64,000 bases of DNA from Planctomycetota bacterium (GCA_027618475.1 JAQCEJ010000007.1:33566-97565); one strand, 5' to 3'. Numbered from the stretch's first letter, positions 1 to 8,764 are shown. Numbers and translations: made by a program. The notes: generated by a model not told the origin, from the sequence alone.

Positions 1-715
1 CGAACCGTGTCGCATCGCCGCGATCGTCCTGCATACGACGGGCGGCCAGTTGCAAACCGCGAATGGCGCGCTGACGGTCGTCGGCCCGCGTGTCACCGTA
101 CGAAAGCAACATCACAACCAGTCCTTTGGGTTGCGGAAGTTTCTTGTAAGCATCGAACAGACGTTGAGCGAATCCTTCAGCATCGCTCGCGCGAAACGTC
201 TGTTCGGAGTCCCCCGCCATCAACGTCACGACGCCGTTATCGGCGAGATAAAGTTCCCACACATCGCTGCGCTTGCGCAACTCGACATACGTCTGCAGGA
301 ACTGCAACATACGGCGTTGCTGTCGTTCCGCCGATTCGGTCGTTACCGCTTCAGCGGGGGGTTCGACCGGTGAAATCACCGATTCGCCTGCCAGACGTGC
401 TACGAGGTCTTTCATCAGGCCGTTCATTTGTTGAGGTGGAATCTGCAATTGAAGCAAGAACAGCTCCATCAATTGCCGATTCAGCTCCTGCGATTGTCGG
501 ACGTCCCCCTGCAACTGCGTGAGTTGACGATGGAGACGGTCGGCCGTACGCTGCAGATCCTGTTGCATCTGGTCCGAACGTTGCTGCGATATCGCGGCTG
601 TTTTCTGCTGATGTGCCGCCGACTCCCTGACTTCAAGATATTGGGCAAAAATCACGATCAGCAACAGATCGAGCAGCGGAGTCAATTGCAGCATGATGCG
701 GCGGCGCGTCAACAT
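1..715 (-). CDS. ExbD/TolR-like membrane-anchored protein, partial (C-terminus off the window)
   Basis: The frame opens at ATG 713-715 and stays open to base 1 (238 codons visible), so the C-terminus lies outside the window. The N-terminus is a short basic stretch followed by one membrane segment containing TPLLDLLLIVIF, which carries the membrane aspartate typical of ExbD/TolR proteins that partner ExbB/TolQ/MotA channels. It continues into a long Gln-rich probable coiled coil (about residues 35-90) and then a soluble domain with a VVMLLSYGDTRADDRQRA stretch that recalls OmpA/MotB-type periplasmic domains. The ATG overlaps the stop of the upstream channel gene by 7 bases, so the two are almost certainly co-translated. 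Inferred role: the stator or force-transducing partner of that channel. The substrate or machine it energises is not visible. Confidence 0.75.
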   Translation of the reverse strand, partial: MLTRRRIMLQLTPLLDLLLIVIFAQYLEVRESAAHQQKTAAISQQRSDQMQQDLQRTADRLHRQLTQLQGDVRQSQELNRQLMELFLLQLQIPPQQMNGLMKDLVARLAGESVISPVEPPAEAVTTESAERQQRRMLQFLQTYVELRKRSDVWELYLADNGVVTLMAGDSEQTFRASDAEGFAQRLFDAYKKLPQPKGLVVMLLSYGDTRADDRQRAIRGLQLAARRMQDDRGDATRF

Positions 716-1365
716 TCGACCGGTTCCTCCGGTTGAATGGTCAATTCTCGTTTGACGCTGTTAATGAGTTCGCGAACGTGCTGCCGATTTTCGGTCAGCC
801 GGCCGAACCGCGTTTCGAGCAGACTGTTGATGAACATAAGCACGAGCGCGGCGACCAGCCCGGCAAACGTCGACCAGATGGCGTCTCCGAAACGGAGGAC
901 GATCATCGAAACCGTCAACGTGGCGTCACCGTTTTCCCCCGTCTGCAGTGCCGAACCGATCGCCAGAATCGTCCCGAGAATTCCCATTAACGGATAGGCT
1001 TCGATCATCGTCCGGCAGACGTGATACGCCGATTCGAACGAGAGCGAATGCAGATAGCGCCGCTTTTCGTCGAGAATCTGAATTCGTTTCAGCAGCGTCT
1101 GCCGATCGTCCTGCCGTTCCGGTGTCGCCAGTACGTCCTGTACGTCGGCGACAAACGCTTCGATCTGGTCGGTCAGATGCCCGGTAAATCCGAGCGTGCT
1201 GCGGTGCGGTAACCCCCGCGTATAATCGTCGAGCGTTCCGGCGATCATTTTCAAATCGCGGTGATACCAGATCCAGAGAACCAAAAAAAAGAGGAGATGA
1301 ATCGCCGCACAAACACCGATAACAGGTGTAAACAGCGATGAAATCCCATGCAGCCATTCCGACAT
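709..1365 (-). CDS. MotA/TolQ/ExbB-family proton channel protein
   Basis: A 218-residue inner-membrane protein with an N-terminal membrane segment (about residues 10-30), a cytoplasmic helical region, then two closely spaced membrane segments that include the YPLMGILGTILAIGSAL and FGDAIWSTFAGLVAALVLMF stretches. That arrangement and the MGILGT pattern are typical of the ExbB/TolQ/MotA ion-channel family, which uses proton or sodium motive force to drive a partner protein. I chose ATG 1365 because GGGGAGAG lies just upstream; an in-frame ATG at 1383 overlaps the metW stop as ATGA and is the alternative. The next gene downstream is the ExbD-like partner, overlapping by a few bases. Linkage to metW-metX is by operon overlap only, and no methionine-related role is implied. 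Confidence 0.8.
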   Translation of the reverse strand: MSEWLHGISSLFTPVIGVCAAIHLLFFLVLWIWYHRDLKMIAGTLDDYTRGLPHRSTLGFTGHLTDQIEAFVADVQDVLATPERQDDRQTLLKRIQILDEKRRYLHSLSFESAYHVCRTMIEAYPLMGILGTILAIGSALQTGENGDATLTVSMIVLRFGDAIWSTFAGLVAALVLMFINSLLETRFGRLTENRQHVRELINSVKRELTIQPEEPVEC

Positions 1366-1379
1366 GCGTCTCTCCCCGA

Positions 1380-2054
1380 TCATCGCGTCTGTGAGGGACG
1401 AATTGAATGCGTCCGACGGAGTTCTTCGGCAACCAGATTTCCCTGAAGAATATACAGCGCACTTTCGGCACGCAGATTAGCCGCCCAGGCGCGTTTCACC
1501 GCTCTCCCGCCGATGATCGGCAGTTCGGCGACAATGCGAAAGTTCAACGTTTCGGCCAACTCTCGCATATCATGCATCGACATGAAATGCAGGTTCGGCG
1601 TGTTATGCCATTCGTACGGAAGCGAGTCGGTCACGGGTGCCCGCCCCTGCAAAATCACTTGCCGACGGACTTTCCAATGTCCGAAATTCGGGACAACGAC
1701 GATTGCCTGGTGGGCAATCCGCAGCATTTCACACAGAACGTCGGTCGGATGACGGACTTCCTGCAATGTCTGACTCAAAATCGAAAAATCGAACGATCCT
1801 GAGGGAACGATATTCAGCCCCTTGTCGAGATCGGTACGAATGACCGGCAGCCCCTTCCCCAGCGCCCGGATGAACTGATCTTCGTCGACTTCGATCCCCA
1901 ATACGTCGGCGTCACGTTCATCGCGCAAACGGACCATCAGTCGTCCATCTCCGCAGCCGAGGTCGACGACCCGTCGGCCGTTCGGAATCTGCTCGAGAAT
2001 GACCTGATCGGTCGACACGTTGCGAGGATCGGGAAGTCGATAACGGGAAGCCAT
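1380..2054 (-). CDS. metW: MetW, methionine biosynthesis methyltransferase-like protein
   Basis: A 224-residue protein with an S-adenosylmethionine-binding Rossmann fold: the glycine motif VVDLGCGDGRL lies near residues 30-40, followed by an acidic strand (VLGIEVDED) and a motif-IV-like segment (FDFSILSQTLQEV). This pattern matches the MetW family, which in many bacteria works with MetX in homoserine activation for methionine synthesis. It lies 22 bases downstream of metX on the same strand, the standard metX-metW order. Its stop overlaps the possible upstream ATG of the channel gene (ATGA). The function follows family knowledge and the metX neighbour, and the identification is secure. Confidence 0.9.
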   Translation of the reverse strand: MASRYRLPDPRNVSTDQVILEQIPNGRRVVDLGCGDGRLMVRLRDERDADVLGIEVDEDQFIRALGKGLPVIRTDLDKGLNIVPSGSFDFSILSQTLQEVRHPTDVLCEMLRIAHQAIVVVPNFGHWKVRRQVILQGRAPVTDSLPYEWHNTPNLHFMSMHDMRELAETLNFRIVAELPIIGGRAVKRAWAANLRAESALYILQGNLVAEELRRTHSIRPSQTR

Positions 2055-2076
2055 GATGAAGATATTGCAAGAAGGG

Positions 2077-3258
2077 TTATTGTCGAATGGATTTCAATGT
2101 CTGATCCAAAAACGGACTGACGATCCGCGCCAGTTGTTCGAGCTCGATCAAAAAAGAATCGTGTCCAAACGGACTGTGTAATTCAATAAAACTGACATGG
2201 CGTTTGGCCGCAATTAAAGCATTTGTAAGTTCGAGACTCTGGCTGGTCGGAAACAACCAGTCGGTATCGTACGACGCGATTAAAAATCGAGCGGCGGTTT
2301 TTCCGAGAGCATCTGTAATCGAACCATATGCCTCGGCGAGATCGAAGTAATCCATCGCCCGCGTGATGTATAGATAACTGTTGGCGTCGAACCGTTCGAC
2401 GAAACGCGACCCCTGATAATGCAGATAACTTTCGATCTGAAATTCGGTTTCTTTGAGCAAGTCGTACGCAAACGCCGATCCGTTTTGCAGACGTCGGCCG
2501 AATTTCATTTCAATCGACGCTTCGGAAAGATACGTGATGTGTGCGAGCATTCGCGCCAAGGCGAGACCGTAACGGGGCACCTCCTTGCCGTAATAATCTC
2601 CCTCGCGAAAATGCGGATCGGCAGAGATCGCCCGGTTCCCCACGCAGTTGAAAGCGATCCCTTGTGCCGACAGCCGGGCTCCGGCCGCGAGCACGATCGC
2701 CGCGCCGACGCGCTCGGGAAACCGTGCCCCCCATTCGAGCACCTGCATGCCGCCGAGGCTTCCGCCGATAACAGCGAGCAGTTTTTCGATACCCAGGTGA
2801 TTCATCAGTGCCGCCTGCACTTCGACCATATCGCCGACGGTGATGAAAGGAAACCCGCGTCCATAATGCTGGTCGGTCGCGGGATTAATACTGCCGGGGC
2901 CGGTTGTCCCCTGGCAGCCTCCGAGAATATTCGCACAGACGACGTGGTATTTCGAGGTATCGAGACCTTTTCCCGGCCCGATAAATCCATCCCACCAGCC
3001 GGGTTTGTCAGAACCATGATGCCAGCCGGCGGCGTGCGCGTCACCTGTCAGCGCGTGACAGACATAAATCACATTGTCGCGCTCGGGACTGAGTTCTCCA
3101 TATGTCTCGTAAGCGACCGTGATTGGGCCGAGCTTTCCCCCTCCCGCAAGATTCAGAACGCCCGGCGACTCGAACAGCGTGACGTATTCCTTCTCCACCA
3201 GCCCGATCGAGCGGTCGTCGATTTGTTTCGAGTTCTCTTGAATGAGTTCTTGAGACAT
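2077..3258 (-). CDS. metX: Homoserine O-acetyltransferase (MetX family)
   Basis: An alpha/beta-hydrolase of 393 residues when started at ATG 3258, the usual MetX length; an open frame extends upstream to 3375, but those codons do not resemble the family. The nucleophile elbow GGSLGGMQ places the catalytic serine near residue 167, with aspartate near 333 (YDTDWLFP) and histidine near 366 (PFGHDSF), a complete Ser-Asp-His triad. Other family signatures are HALTGDAH, NILGGCQGTTGP and AIVLAAGARLS. It acylates homoserine, from acetyl-CoA in the classical case; succinyl-CoA specificity is also known in this family and cannot be excluded by eye. metW follows 22 bases later. A palindrome at 3290-3307 sits in the leader and might be regulatory. 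Confidence 0.93.
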   Translation of the reverse strand: MSQELIQENSKQIDDRSIGLVEKEYVTLFESPGVLNLAGGGKLGPITVAYETYGELSPERDNVIYVCHALTGDAHAAGWHHGSDKPGWWDGFIGPGKGLDTSKYHVVCANILGGCQGTTGPGSINPATDQHYGRGFPFITVGDMVEVQAALMNHLGIEKLLAVIGGSLGGMQVLEWGARFPERVGAAIVLAAGARLSAQGIAFNCVGNRAISADPHFREGDYYGKEVPRYGLALARMLAHITYLSEASIEMKFGRRLQNGSAFAYDLLKETEFQIESYLHYQGSRFVERFDANSYLYITRAMDYFDLAEAYGSITDALGKTAARFLIASYDTDWLFPTSQSLELTNALIAAKRHVSFIELHSPFGHDSFLIELEQLARIVSPFLDQTLKSIRQ

Positions 3259-3289
3259 CCAGACGCCTGTGAATTGGGACAAGGTGCCA

Positions 3290-3307
3290 CGGGAGGCTCG
3301 CCTCCCG
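3290..3307 (-). promoter_or_regulatory. Palindrome in the metX leader (possible operator or hairpin)
   Basis: A perfect 7-bp inverted repeat, CGGGAGG/CCTCCCG with a 4-base interior, lies 31 bases upstream of the chosen metX start. On the minus strand a consensus-like TTGACA (bases 3330-3335) stands 17 bases before GATTTC, directly adjacent to the palindrome, so the dyad could overlap the transcription start. The -10 match is poor and there is no U-tract, so an operator or leader hairpin is more likely than an intrinsic terminator of pepF. Nothing is known of the regulator. Confidence 0.3.
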
Positions 3308-3402
3308 AAATCTTCGCGTTCGTTATACGTGTCAAGTAATACAGACTGGCGGATATGACGCCAGAGACACCACATTTTTGGTTTTTTGTTGCATCGTTGA
3401 TC

Positions 3403-5220
3403 TTACGCAACGCCGCGGGCATCCGCCAGCGTTAGAAACTGCTCGACACGCGATTCGACGACACCGATGCTCTTTTCCCAAAAATCGGGTTCGCCTAAAT
3501 GATAACCGAATGCCTCCGAGACTGCCGATTCCGCCCGGCGAGATCCGGTTGCCATGAGAAATTGGCGGTAACGAGCCGGAAATTCCGCTCCAAACGATTC
3601 AGCCAGACTGTAAATTCCCAGTGACAATAAGTAGCCGAACGTGTACGGGAAATTATAGAACGGCAATCCACTGATGTAGAAATGCAGCTTTGAAATCCAG
3701 AAACCCGGGTTCCAGCCGTCGTCGGTCAGACAGTTCAAATAGGCTTCGCGCTGCGCTTCTACCATCAATTGAGAGAGTTCCTCGGGTGAAAGTTCGCTTT
3801 CTTTGCGCCGACGGTGAAAATGATCTTCGAAAATAAAACGGGCGTGAATGTTCATCATAAAGGAGACCGCATCCGAGAGCATATGATCGAGCAACAACAG
3901 TTTCTTGTCGTCGGACTCTGCTGTCGATAGTTGCTGATCGCCCAAGACCGCTTCAGCAAACGTCGACGCCGTCTCGGCGAGATTCATCGGGTAATCCTGC
4001 AAGACCCACGGTTCATCCCTCAACACGTAAGAGTGGTACGCATGACCCAGTTCATGTGCGAGTGTCGACATGTTGTCACTCGTACCGACGTAGGTCATAA
4101 AGATGCGAGACTCTTTGTTCGTCGGAAAACCAGTGCAGAACCCCCCCTGACGTTTACCGGCACGGTTCTCGGCTTCAATCCAGTGCTTTTCGATGGCCAG
4201 CCGTGCGAATTCTCCGAAGTCGGAACTGAAATCGGTAAACGTTTTGATGATCAAATCACACGCCTTGTCGTACGAGATCTGCGAACCGCCGCCGCCGCCA
4301 ACGGGGAGCGGCGCCTGCAGGTCGTACCACGCGAGCTGTTTCAATCCGAGGAGCTTCGCCTTGGCCTGCAAATATTTCACGAGACACGATTTCTTTTCGG
4401 TGACGACACGCCACATCGTCTCTAACGTCGCGCGTTCCATACGATTGTGCGCCAGCGGAAGGACGAGATGATCTTCGAGACCGAGCCGACGGTAACGGGT
4501 CAGCCTCGTCCCCGCGATATGGTTCAGCGACTCGGCACACGCTTCGCCGATGCGATTCCAAGCCTTGTTCGCCGCGAAGAAATTGTTCGATCGCACCGAA
4601 CGGTCGGCCGCATCGTATTGCACCTGACTCGGCGATTTCTCGACGAGTTCTCCTTTCTCCATCACCGTGATTTTCAGCGAACCTGAAAGCCGATCGTACA
4701 AACGGCCCCAGGCATGGATTCCGTCCACCGCCAGATCGGCTGCGAGTAATTCTTGATCTTTCGGCAATCGGAGTCGCGCCCACTGCTGACTTTCTTCGAG
4801 AAAGAACGCGAGTTCTTTAAGTCGCTTGTCGGCTTTCAAGAATGATTCGAAAGCCCGAAGCTCGACTCCTTGCAGTGCGAACTGTACGTTGGCAGAAATT
4901 CGTTCGCGATCGGGTTCAAGCGTGGCTAACTGGGCTTCCCACTGCTGAAAGACGCGATTCGTCACCTCGGCTGCGGCGTGGCATCCGAGAAACGCATTGA
5001 AATCGCTGGCACGCATGCCAACCGTTTCGAAGTCGGAGAGAAACGCGACCCACTGATCGACCGACTCGCGATTGTTTCCATCCGGTGCCGGTAGATTCTC
5101 CGAACGATCGGCCAATCCGATTAAGTCTCTTTTGAACTGATCGTAGGCTTTGCGAAATTCATCGCTTTGCGGATTCGGCAAGAGTGAATCGAGATCCCAT
5201 ACCTGTGCATAAGCTGTCAC
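3403..5220 (-). CDS. pepF: M3-family oligoendopeptidase F-like zinc metallopeptidase
   Basis: A 605-residue cytosolic peptidase, the normal length for the M3B oligoendopeptidase F family, which cleaves short peptides. The zinc motif HELGHAYHS (HExxH) lies near residue 387, and a downstream glutamate-bearing segment (NLAETASTFAE) supplies the third ligand expected for gluzincins. No signal peptide or membrane segment is present. It lies upstream of metX on the same strand with a gap of about 144 bases that holds a possible metX promoter, so it is probably transcribed separately. The start ATG at 5220 gives a full-length product. Confidence 0.9.
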   Translation of the reverse strand: MTAYAQVWDLDSLLPNPQSDEFRKAYDQFKRDLIGLADRSENLPAPDGNNRESVDQWVAFLSDFETVGMRASDFNAFLGCHAAAEVTNRVFQQWEAQLATLEPDRERISANVQFALQGVELRAFESFLKADKRLKELAFFLEESQQWARLRLPKDQELLAADLAVDGIHAWGRLYDRLSGSLKITVMEKGELVEKSPSQVQYDAADRSVRSNNFFAANKAWNRIGEACAESLNHIAGTRLTRYRRLGLEDHLVLPLAHNRMERATLETMWRVVTEKKSCLVKYLQAKAKLLGLKQLAWYDLQAPLPVGGGGGSQISYDKACDLIIKTFTDFSSDFGEFARLAIEKHWIEAENRAGKRQGGFCTGFPTNKESRIFMTYVGTSDNMSTLAHELGHAYHSYVLRDEPWVLQDYPMNLAETASTFAEAVLGDQQLSTAESDDKKLLLLDHMLSDAVSFMMNIHARFIFEDHFHRRRKESELSPEELSQLMVEAQREAYLNCLTDDGWNPGFWISKLHFYISGLPFYNFPYTFGYLLSLGIYSLAESFGAEFPARYRQFLMATGSRRAESAVSEAFGYHLGEPDFWEKSIGVVESRVEQFLTLADARGVA

Positions 5221-5518
5221 GTTCTATTATCCTCTCTGAAATCATTACCCGGAGATGTTCGCGCGAAGGAGCGTCGACCGATCGCCAAGTTTACCGGCAA
5301 CGCCGCTCTCCCCGCCAGAGAGCCACGCCGCAGCAAGGGAACCTGGTTTCTGTTATCGGACGCCGTTCGTTGAGGTGGGCAGGTTCCCAATTTCGACACG
5401 AAAACTCATGTCGTAAGTCGCATTCATCGCGGCGAATGCTCGATGAACTCAGTTGCGCGAAGAGGGAGCGCACCGATAATCGATTTGTGTGGCCATCAGA
5501 GCCGCGCTGCGGTCAGGC
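5221..5518. other. Intergenic region, no gene supported
   Basis: About 300 bases between pepF and the small secreted protein gene. The only structure I see is a perfect 9-bp inverted repeat, GGGAACCTG (5337-5345) and CAGGTTCCC (5380-5388), separated by 34 bases. The short reading frames here have no ribosome-binding site and no recognisable protein character. Confidence 0.5.
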
Positions 5519-6037
5519 TTATTTGTCTTCGTCGACTTTCGCTTCAATTACTCCCCACATATGGCCCCCGACTTCGCCGTGCTGCCAGGTGCCGGCGTAG
5601 CGATCGCCATAGAACATCACGCGGGCGGTAAACGTACCGAGGCCGGGTATCGTCAGATCGGTCAGCGTAATGACCGGCGTGTCTCCAGCCCAGAGAACTT
5701 TGAGTGTCATCGGCACTTCGACATCGTTCTTGCCGTATTTGATGCGAGCCGTAAACGTCCACAGATCGCCACGGGCCTTTTCGACTTTCTTGAGTTCGTA
5801 ACGTTCTTCGTGCGGGGTCTTATTTTCCTGCCCCGCAACGGTGAACGAGCCGACGAGCGCGGCCCCCGTCAGTTGTTCGGCGAAGCGGTTTTCGAGTTCG
5901 TCCTGCGTCAACTCAAGATTCTTTTTCTCAGCTGTCGGTTCTTTCTTTTCGTCGTCTGCGTATCCGCTGAGCCTCATCGTGCACAAAAAACTGCTGACAA
6001 TCAGCCCCGCGATTATCGTGCGTTTTCGAAGTGTCAT
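5519..6037 (-). CDS. Secreted protein of unknown function
   Basis: A 172-residue protein with a typical Sec signal peptide: basic start (MTLRKR), hydrophobic core about residues 8-23, and likely cleavage just after the SGYA stretch near residue 27, leaving a mature protein of about 145 residues. The mature part begins with a charged Lys/Glu-rich linker and then a compact beta-rich domain with a VMFYGDRYAGTWQHGEVGGHMWG segment. The start is well supported by GAGGAGAAG just before the ATG. I do not recognise the family; the domain looks like a small binding or lipocalin-like beta fold, but that is only an impression. It stands alone, divergent from mazG. Confidence 0.75.
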   Translation of the reverse strand: MTLRKRTIIAGLIVSSFLCTMRLSGYADDEKKEPTAEKKNLELTQDELENRFAEQLTGAALVGSFTVAGQENKTPHEERYELKKVEKARGDLWTFTARIKYGKNDVEVPMTLKVLWAGDTPVITLTDLTIPGLGTFTARVMFYGDRYAGTWQHGEVGGHMWGVIEAKVDEDK

Positions 6038-6209
6038 GAGTTCTTCTCCTCTGGTTGATATACAGGCCGTGGTCGATTTTCTTAAATTGGCGAATCCTGA
6101 AGGATACGTCGCACCGGCGATCCGCTATTATATCCGATGTCTGAGAGCCGGCCAACTGACGGAAATTCGTCAGCGTCTTTGTAACCAAAAACTGTATTCG
6201 CGAGACTAA
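6036..6209 (+). CDS. Possible 57-residue small protein upstream of mazG
   Basis: An open frame starting at ATG 6036 (sharing its first bases with the divergent secreted-protein start) and ending 6 bases before the mazG ATG. The translation has natural composition, with a segment around GYVAPAIRYYIRCLRAG that could form a helix, and the tight spacing to mazG is operon-like. Against it: no clear ribosome-binding site precedes the ATG, the upstream bases serve as the Shine-Dalgarno of the opposite gene, and promoters for both directions must fit here. An internal GTG could be the real start. Confidence 0.3.
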   Translation: MSSSPLVDIQAVVDFLKLANPEGYVAPAIRYYIRCLRAGQLTEIRQRLCNQKLYSRD

Positions 6210-6215
6210 AGTGTT

Positions 6216-7142
6216 ATGACCGATTCGCAATCGACCTCTGCCGCATCCAGCCATGATATGCATAGCACGGGAATTCCCCCTGACCCGGGAAAGCTAGGAC
6301 CGGCTTTTCTAGCCTTTGCGCAGATCATTGCCCGACTGCGCGCCCCCGACGGTTGTCCCTGGGACCGTGTGCAGACACTGGCGTCGATCAAACCGTACAC
6401 TTTGGAAGAAACCTACGAATTACTCGCCGCGATCGATTCCGATGATAACACCGCGATTTGCGAAGAACTGGGCGATGTGCTGTTACAAGTGGTGCTCGAT
6501 GCACAAATCGCCGCCGACGAAGGGCGTTTTACACTGATCGATGTCATCGAAGGAATCGCCGAGAAAATGGTTCGCCGCCATCCGCACGTATTTGCCGACG
6601 CTCACGCCGAGACGCCCGGTGATGTGATCTCGCATTGGGAACGGGCCAAGAACAACGAAAAAGAACGTGATTCGATCTTCAGCGGCCTACCGAAAGCCTT
6701 ACCGGCGCTAGCCCGTGCGGCACGGGTCACCCATAAGGCGGCACGTGTCGGTTACGATTTTCCTCAGCGCGAAATGCTCTTCGACAAACTGAATGAAGAA
6801 CTGCAGGAACTGGCGCGGGAATTGTTCGCCGACGGCCGAATTCCTCATGCCCCCGCCGGCGTAGAGGCCGAAGTGGTCGCGGATCAGCCGATCAAAGATC
6901 CCGCACAATTGCGGCGAATCGAAGACGAACTGGGAGATGTGCTCTTCGTTCTGTCGAACATTGCCCGCCGCTGGGGCGTCAATCCGGAAGAAGCACTGCG
7001 GCGTAGCACCGAGAAATTCGAGTCGCGGGTTCGCTACATCGAAGCCTCTCTGGCAAAAGAGGGACGCGAAATGAAGCAGGCGACGTTACAGGAGATGGAG
7101 AACCTGTATCAGCAAGGAAAAAAACAGGTCCGTCCGTCGTAA
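6216..7142 (+). CDS. mazG: Nucleoside triphosphate pyrophosphohydrolase MazG
   Basis: A 308-residue cytosolic protein of the MazG family, which hydrolyses nucleoside triphosphates to monophosphate and pyrophosphate. The first domain has the CPWDRVQT signature near residue 49 followed by the metal-binding EETYEL and EELGDVLLQ helices. A second MazG-like domain follows, with EELQELARE and EDELGDVLF near residues 190-250, giving the double-domain form known from E. coli. The N-terminal 25 residues are a low-complexity extension, so an internal start is possible. It lies between a candidate small frame and glgC, which is separated by about 170 bases. Confidence 0.92.
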   Translation: MTDSQSTSAASSHDMHSTGIPPDPGKLGPAFLAFAQIIARLRAPDGCPWDRVQTLASIKPYTLEETYELLAAIDSDDNTAICEELGDVLLQVVLDAQIAADEGRFTLIDVIEGIAEKMVRRHPHVFADAHAETPGDVISHWERAKNNEKERDSIFSGLPKALPALARAARVTHKAARVGYDFPQREMLFDKLNEELQELARELFADGRIPHAPAGVEAEVVADQPIKDPAQLRRIEDELGDVLFVLSNIARRWGVNPEEALRRSTEKFESRVRYIEASLAKEGREMKQATLQEMENLYQQGKKQVRPS

Positions 7143-7310
7143 GAATTCGAACAATACGATGCGTTCATTCACGCGAATAATTTTGCGGAATCTGTTAGAA
7201 TGACTTGAGATATCGTCCATCAGACGAAAAACGCGATCGGGAGAATAGCGACGTGTTGTTCTCCACACGTTCGCCGGGTCACGAATGCTATCGTTTAGGA
7301 ATAATTGGTC

Positions 7311-8618
7311 ATGCCGCAATCTACCATTTCACTGATACTGGGAGGAGGCAAAGGAACGCGACTGTTTCCTTTAACCCAGTATCGCTCCAAACCGGCGGTT
7401 CCGCTGGCGGGTAAATACCGTATCATCGATATCCCGATTTCGAACTGTATTAACAGCGGGATGAATCACATTTATCTGCTCACGCAGTTCAATTCGGTGA
7501 GCCTGCATCGCCATATTCGTCAAACGTATTCGTTTGACCGCTTCGGCGGGGGATTCGTTGAAATTCTCGCCGCGCAGCAGACGATGGATTCGATGACCTG
7601 GTATCAGGGAACGGCCGACGCCGTCCGCCAGCATTTGCGATACATCCAACAGCACGGCATCGACACGGTCATCATTCTTTCGGGTGACCAGGTCTACCGC
7701 ATGAATTATCACGAGATGCTCGAAACGCATCGAAAGAGCGGTGCCGACGTCACCATCGCCGCCGTTCCCGTGTCGCGTGACAAGGCGGATGCCTTCGGCA
7801 TCATGCGGCTGGACGACACCGGCCGCGTCGAAGGATTTCTGGAAAAACCGAAGACCGATGCCGAGATCGAACTCGTCAAAACCGACCCCGCATGGATCGA
7901 TGCGCACGGCGTCGAAAGCAAAGGTCGCGATTGCCTGGCCAGTATGGGCATTTATGTGTTCGACCGCGACACGCTGGTCGAGCTTTTAGAGAAAACGACG
8001 TATCAGGATTTCGGCAAAGAAGTTTTTCCGCTTTCGATTCGTGTCCGCAAGGTGCAAGTGCATCTCTTCGACGGTTATTGGGAAGACATCGGCACGATTC
8101 GCTCATATTTCGAAGCAAATCTCGAACTCGCTTCGCGCGAACCGCCGTTTTTGTTCGCCGATAAAAGGATGCCAATTTTCACGCAGCCGCTGATTCTTCC
8201 GCCGACGCGCAACGAACAGAGTACGATCTCGCACAGCCTGGTCGCCGACGGCTGCCGCATCGACGGAGGAACCTCGATCGAACGAAGCGTCGTCGGCTTG
8301 CGTTCGCAGTTGGGGCAGAACGTCAAAATCCGCAAATCGATTTTGATGGGAGCCGATTATTATGAGGATCCCCCACACCGCGCCGACCGCCCGCAAGTGG
8401 GTGTGGGGGATGGTTCGGTCATCGAAGGAACCATCGTCGACAAGAATTGCCGCATTGGCCGGAATGTGAAAGTCGTTCCGACTTCCACGAATATGGAAGA
8501 TGGTCAATACGGGAAAGCGATCGTCCGCGACGGCGTCATCTGCATCCCCAAAGACACCATCCTCCCCGACGGCTGGTCGTTTGCCGAGCAGACCCGAACG
8601 GAGTGTACGGAGTTTTGA
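7311..8618 (+). CDS. glgC: Glucose-1-phosphate adenylyltransferase
   Basis: A 435-residue enzyme that makes ADP-glucose from ATP and glucose 1-phosphate for glycogen synthesis. The N-terminal nucleotidyltransferase signature GGGKGTRLFPLT lies near residues 10-20, with KPAVPLAGKYRIIDIPISN immediately after and the GTADAVRQ and YWEDIGTI segments further on. The C-terminal half is a left-handed beta-helix domain (VIEGTIVDKNCRIG and similar). ATG 7311 is preferred over an in-frame TTG six bases upstream because AGGA precedes it at suitable distance. The gene contains an 11-bp inverted repeat at 8368-8411 that does not break the frame. No other glycogen gene is in the window. Confidence 0.95.
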   Translation: MPQSTISLILGGGKGTRLFPLTQYRSKPAVPLAGKYRIIDIPISNCINSGMNHIYLLTQFNSVSLHRHIRQTYSFDRFGGGFVEILAAQQTMDSMTWYQGTADAVRQHLRYIQQHGIDTVIILSGDQVYRMNYHEMLETHRKSGADVTIAAVPVSRDKADAFGIMRLDDTGRVEGFLEKPKTDAEIELVKTDPAWIDAHGVESKGRDCLASMGIYVFDRDTLVELLEKTTYQDFGKEVFPLSIRVRKVQVHLFDGYWEDIGTIRSYFEANLELASREPPFLFADKRMPIFTQPLILPPTRNEQSTISHSLVADGCRIDGGTSIERSVVGLRSQLGQNVKIRKSILMGADYYEDPPHRADRPQVGVGDGSVIEGTIVDKNCRIGRNVKVVPTSTNMEDGQYGKAIVRDGVICIPKDTILPDGWSFAEQTRTECTEF

Positions 8619-8736
8619 TGACTATGTCCGATCTCGTTCCCAAGCTCCAGCTTCACGAACGATGGTTGCCCCTTATTGTGGAGAAGTCGATACGGTGGCA
8701 TTCGTTTTCTGTGAATGGGACCGGAACCAATCGCCC

Positions 8737-8764
8737 ATTTCCGCGATCACCAGATCGCGGAAAT
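8737..8764. terminator. Strong hairpin between convergent glgC and nuoN
   Basis: A perfect 12-bp stem, ATTTCCGCGATC paired with GATCGCGGAAAT, with a 4-base ACCA loop, lies in the 217-base gap where glgC (plus) and the nuo operon (minus) converge. Position and symmetry suggest a bidirectional terminator or a 3'-end stabilising hairpin. There is no U-tract on either side, so termination would not be the classical intrinsic type. Confidence 0.5.

Noticed and set aside
2419..3339. A 306-codon plus-strand frame over metX
   Set aside because: Antisense shadow of a gene with a complete catalytic triad; the translation has shadow-frame composition.
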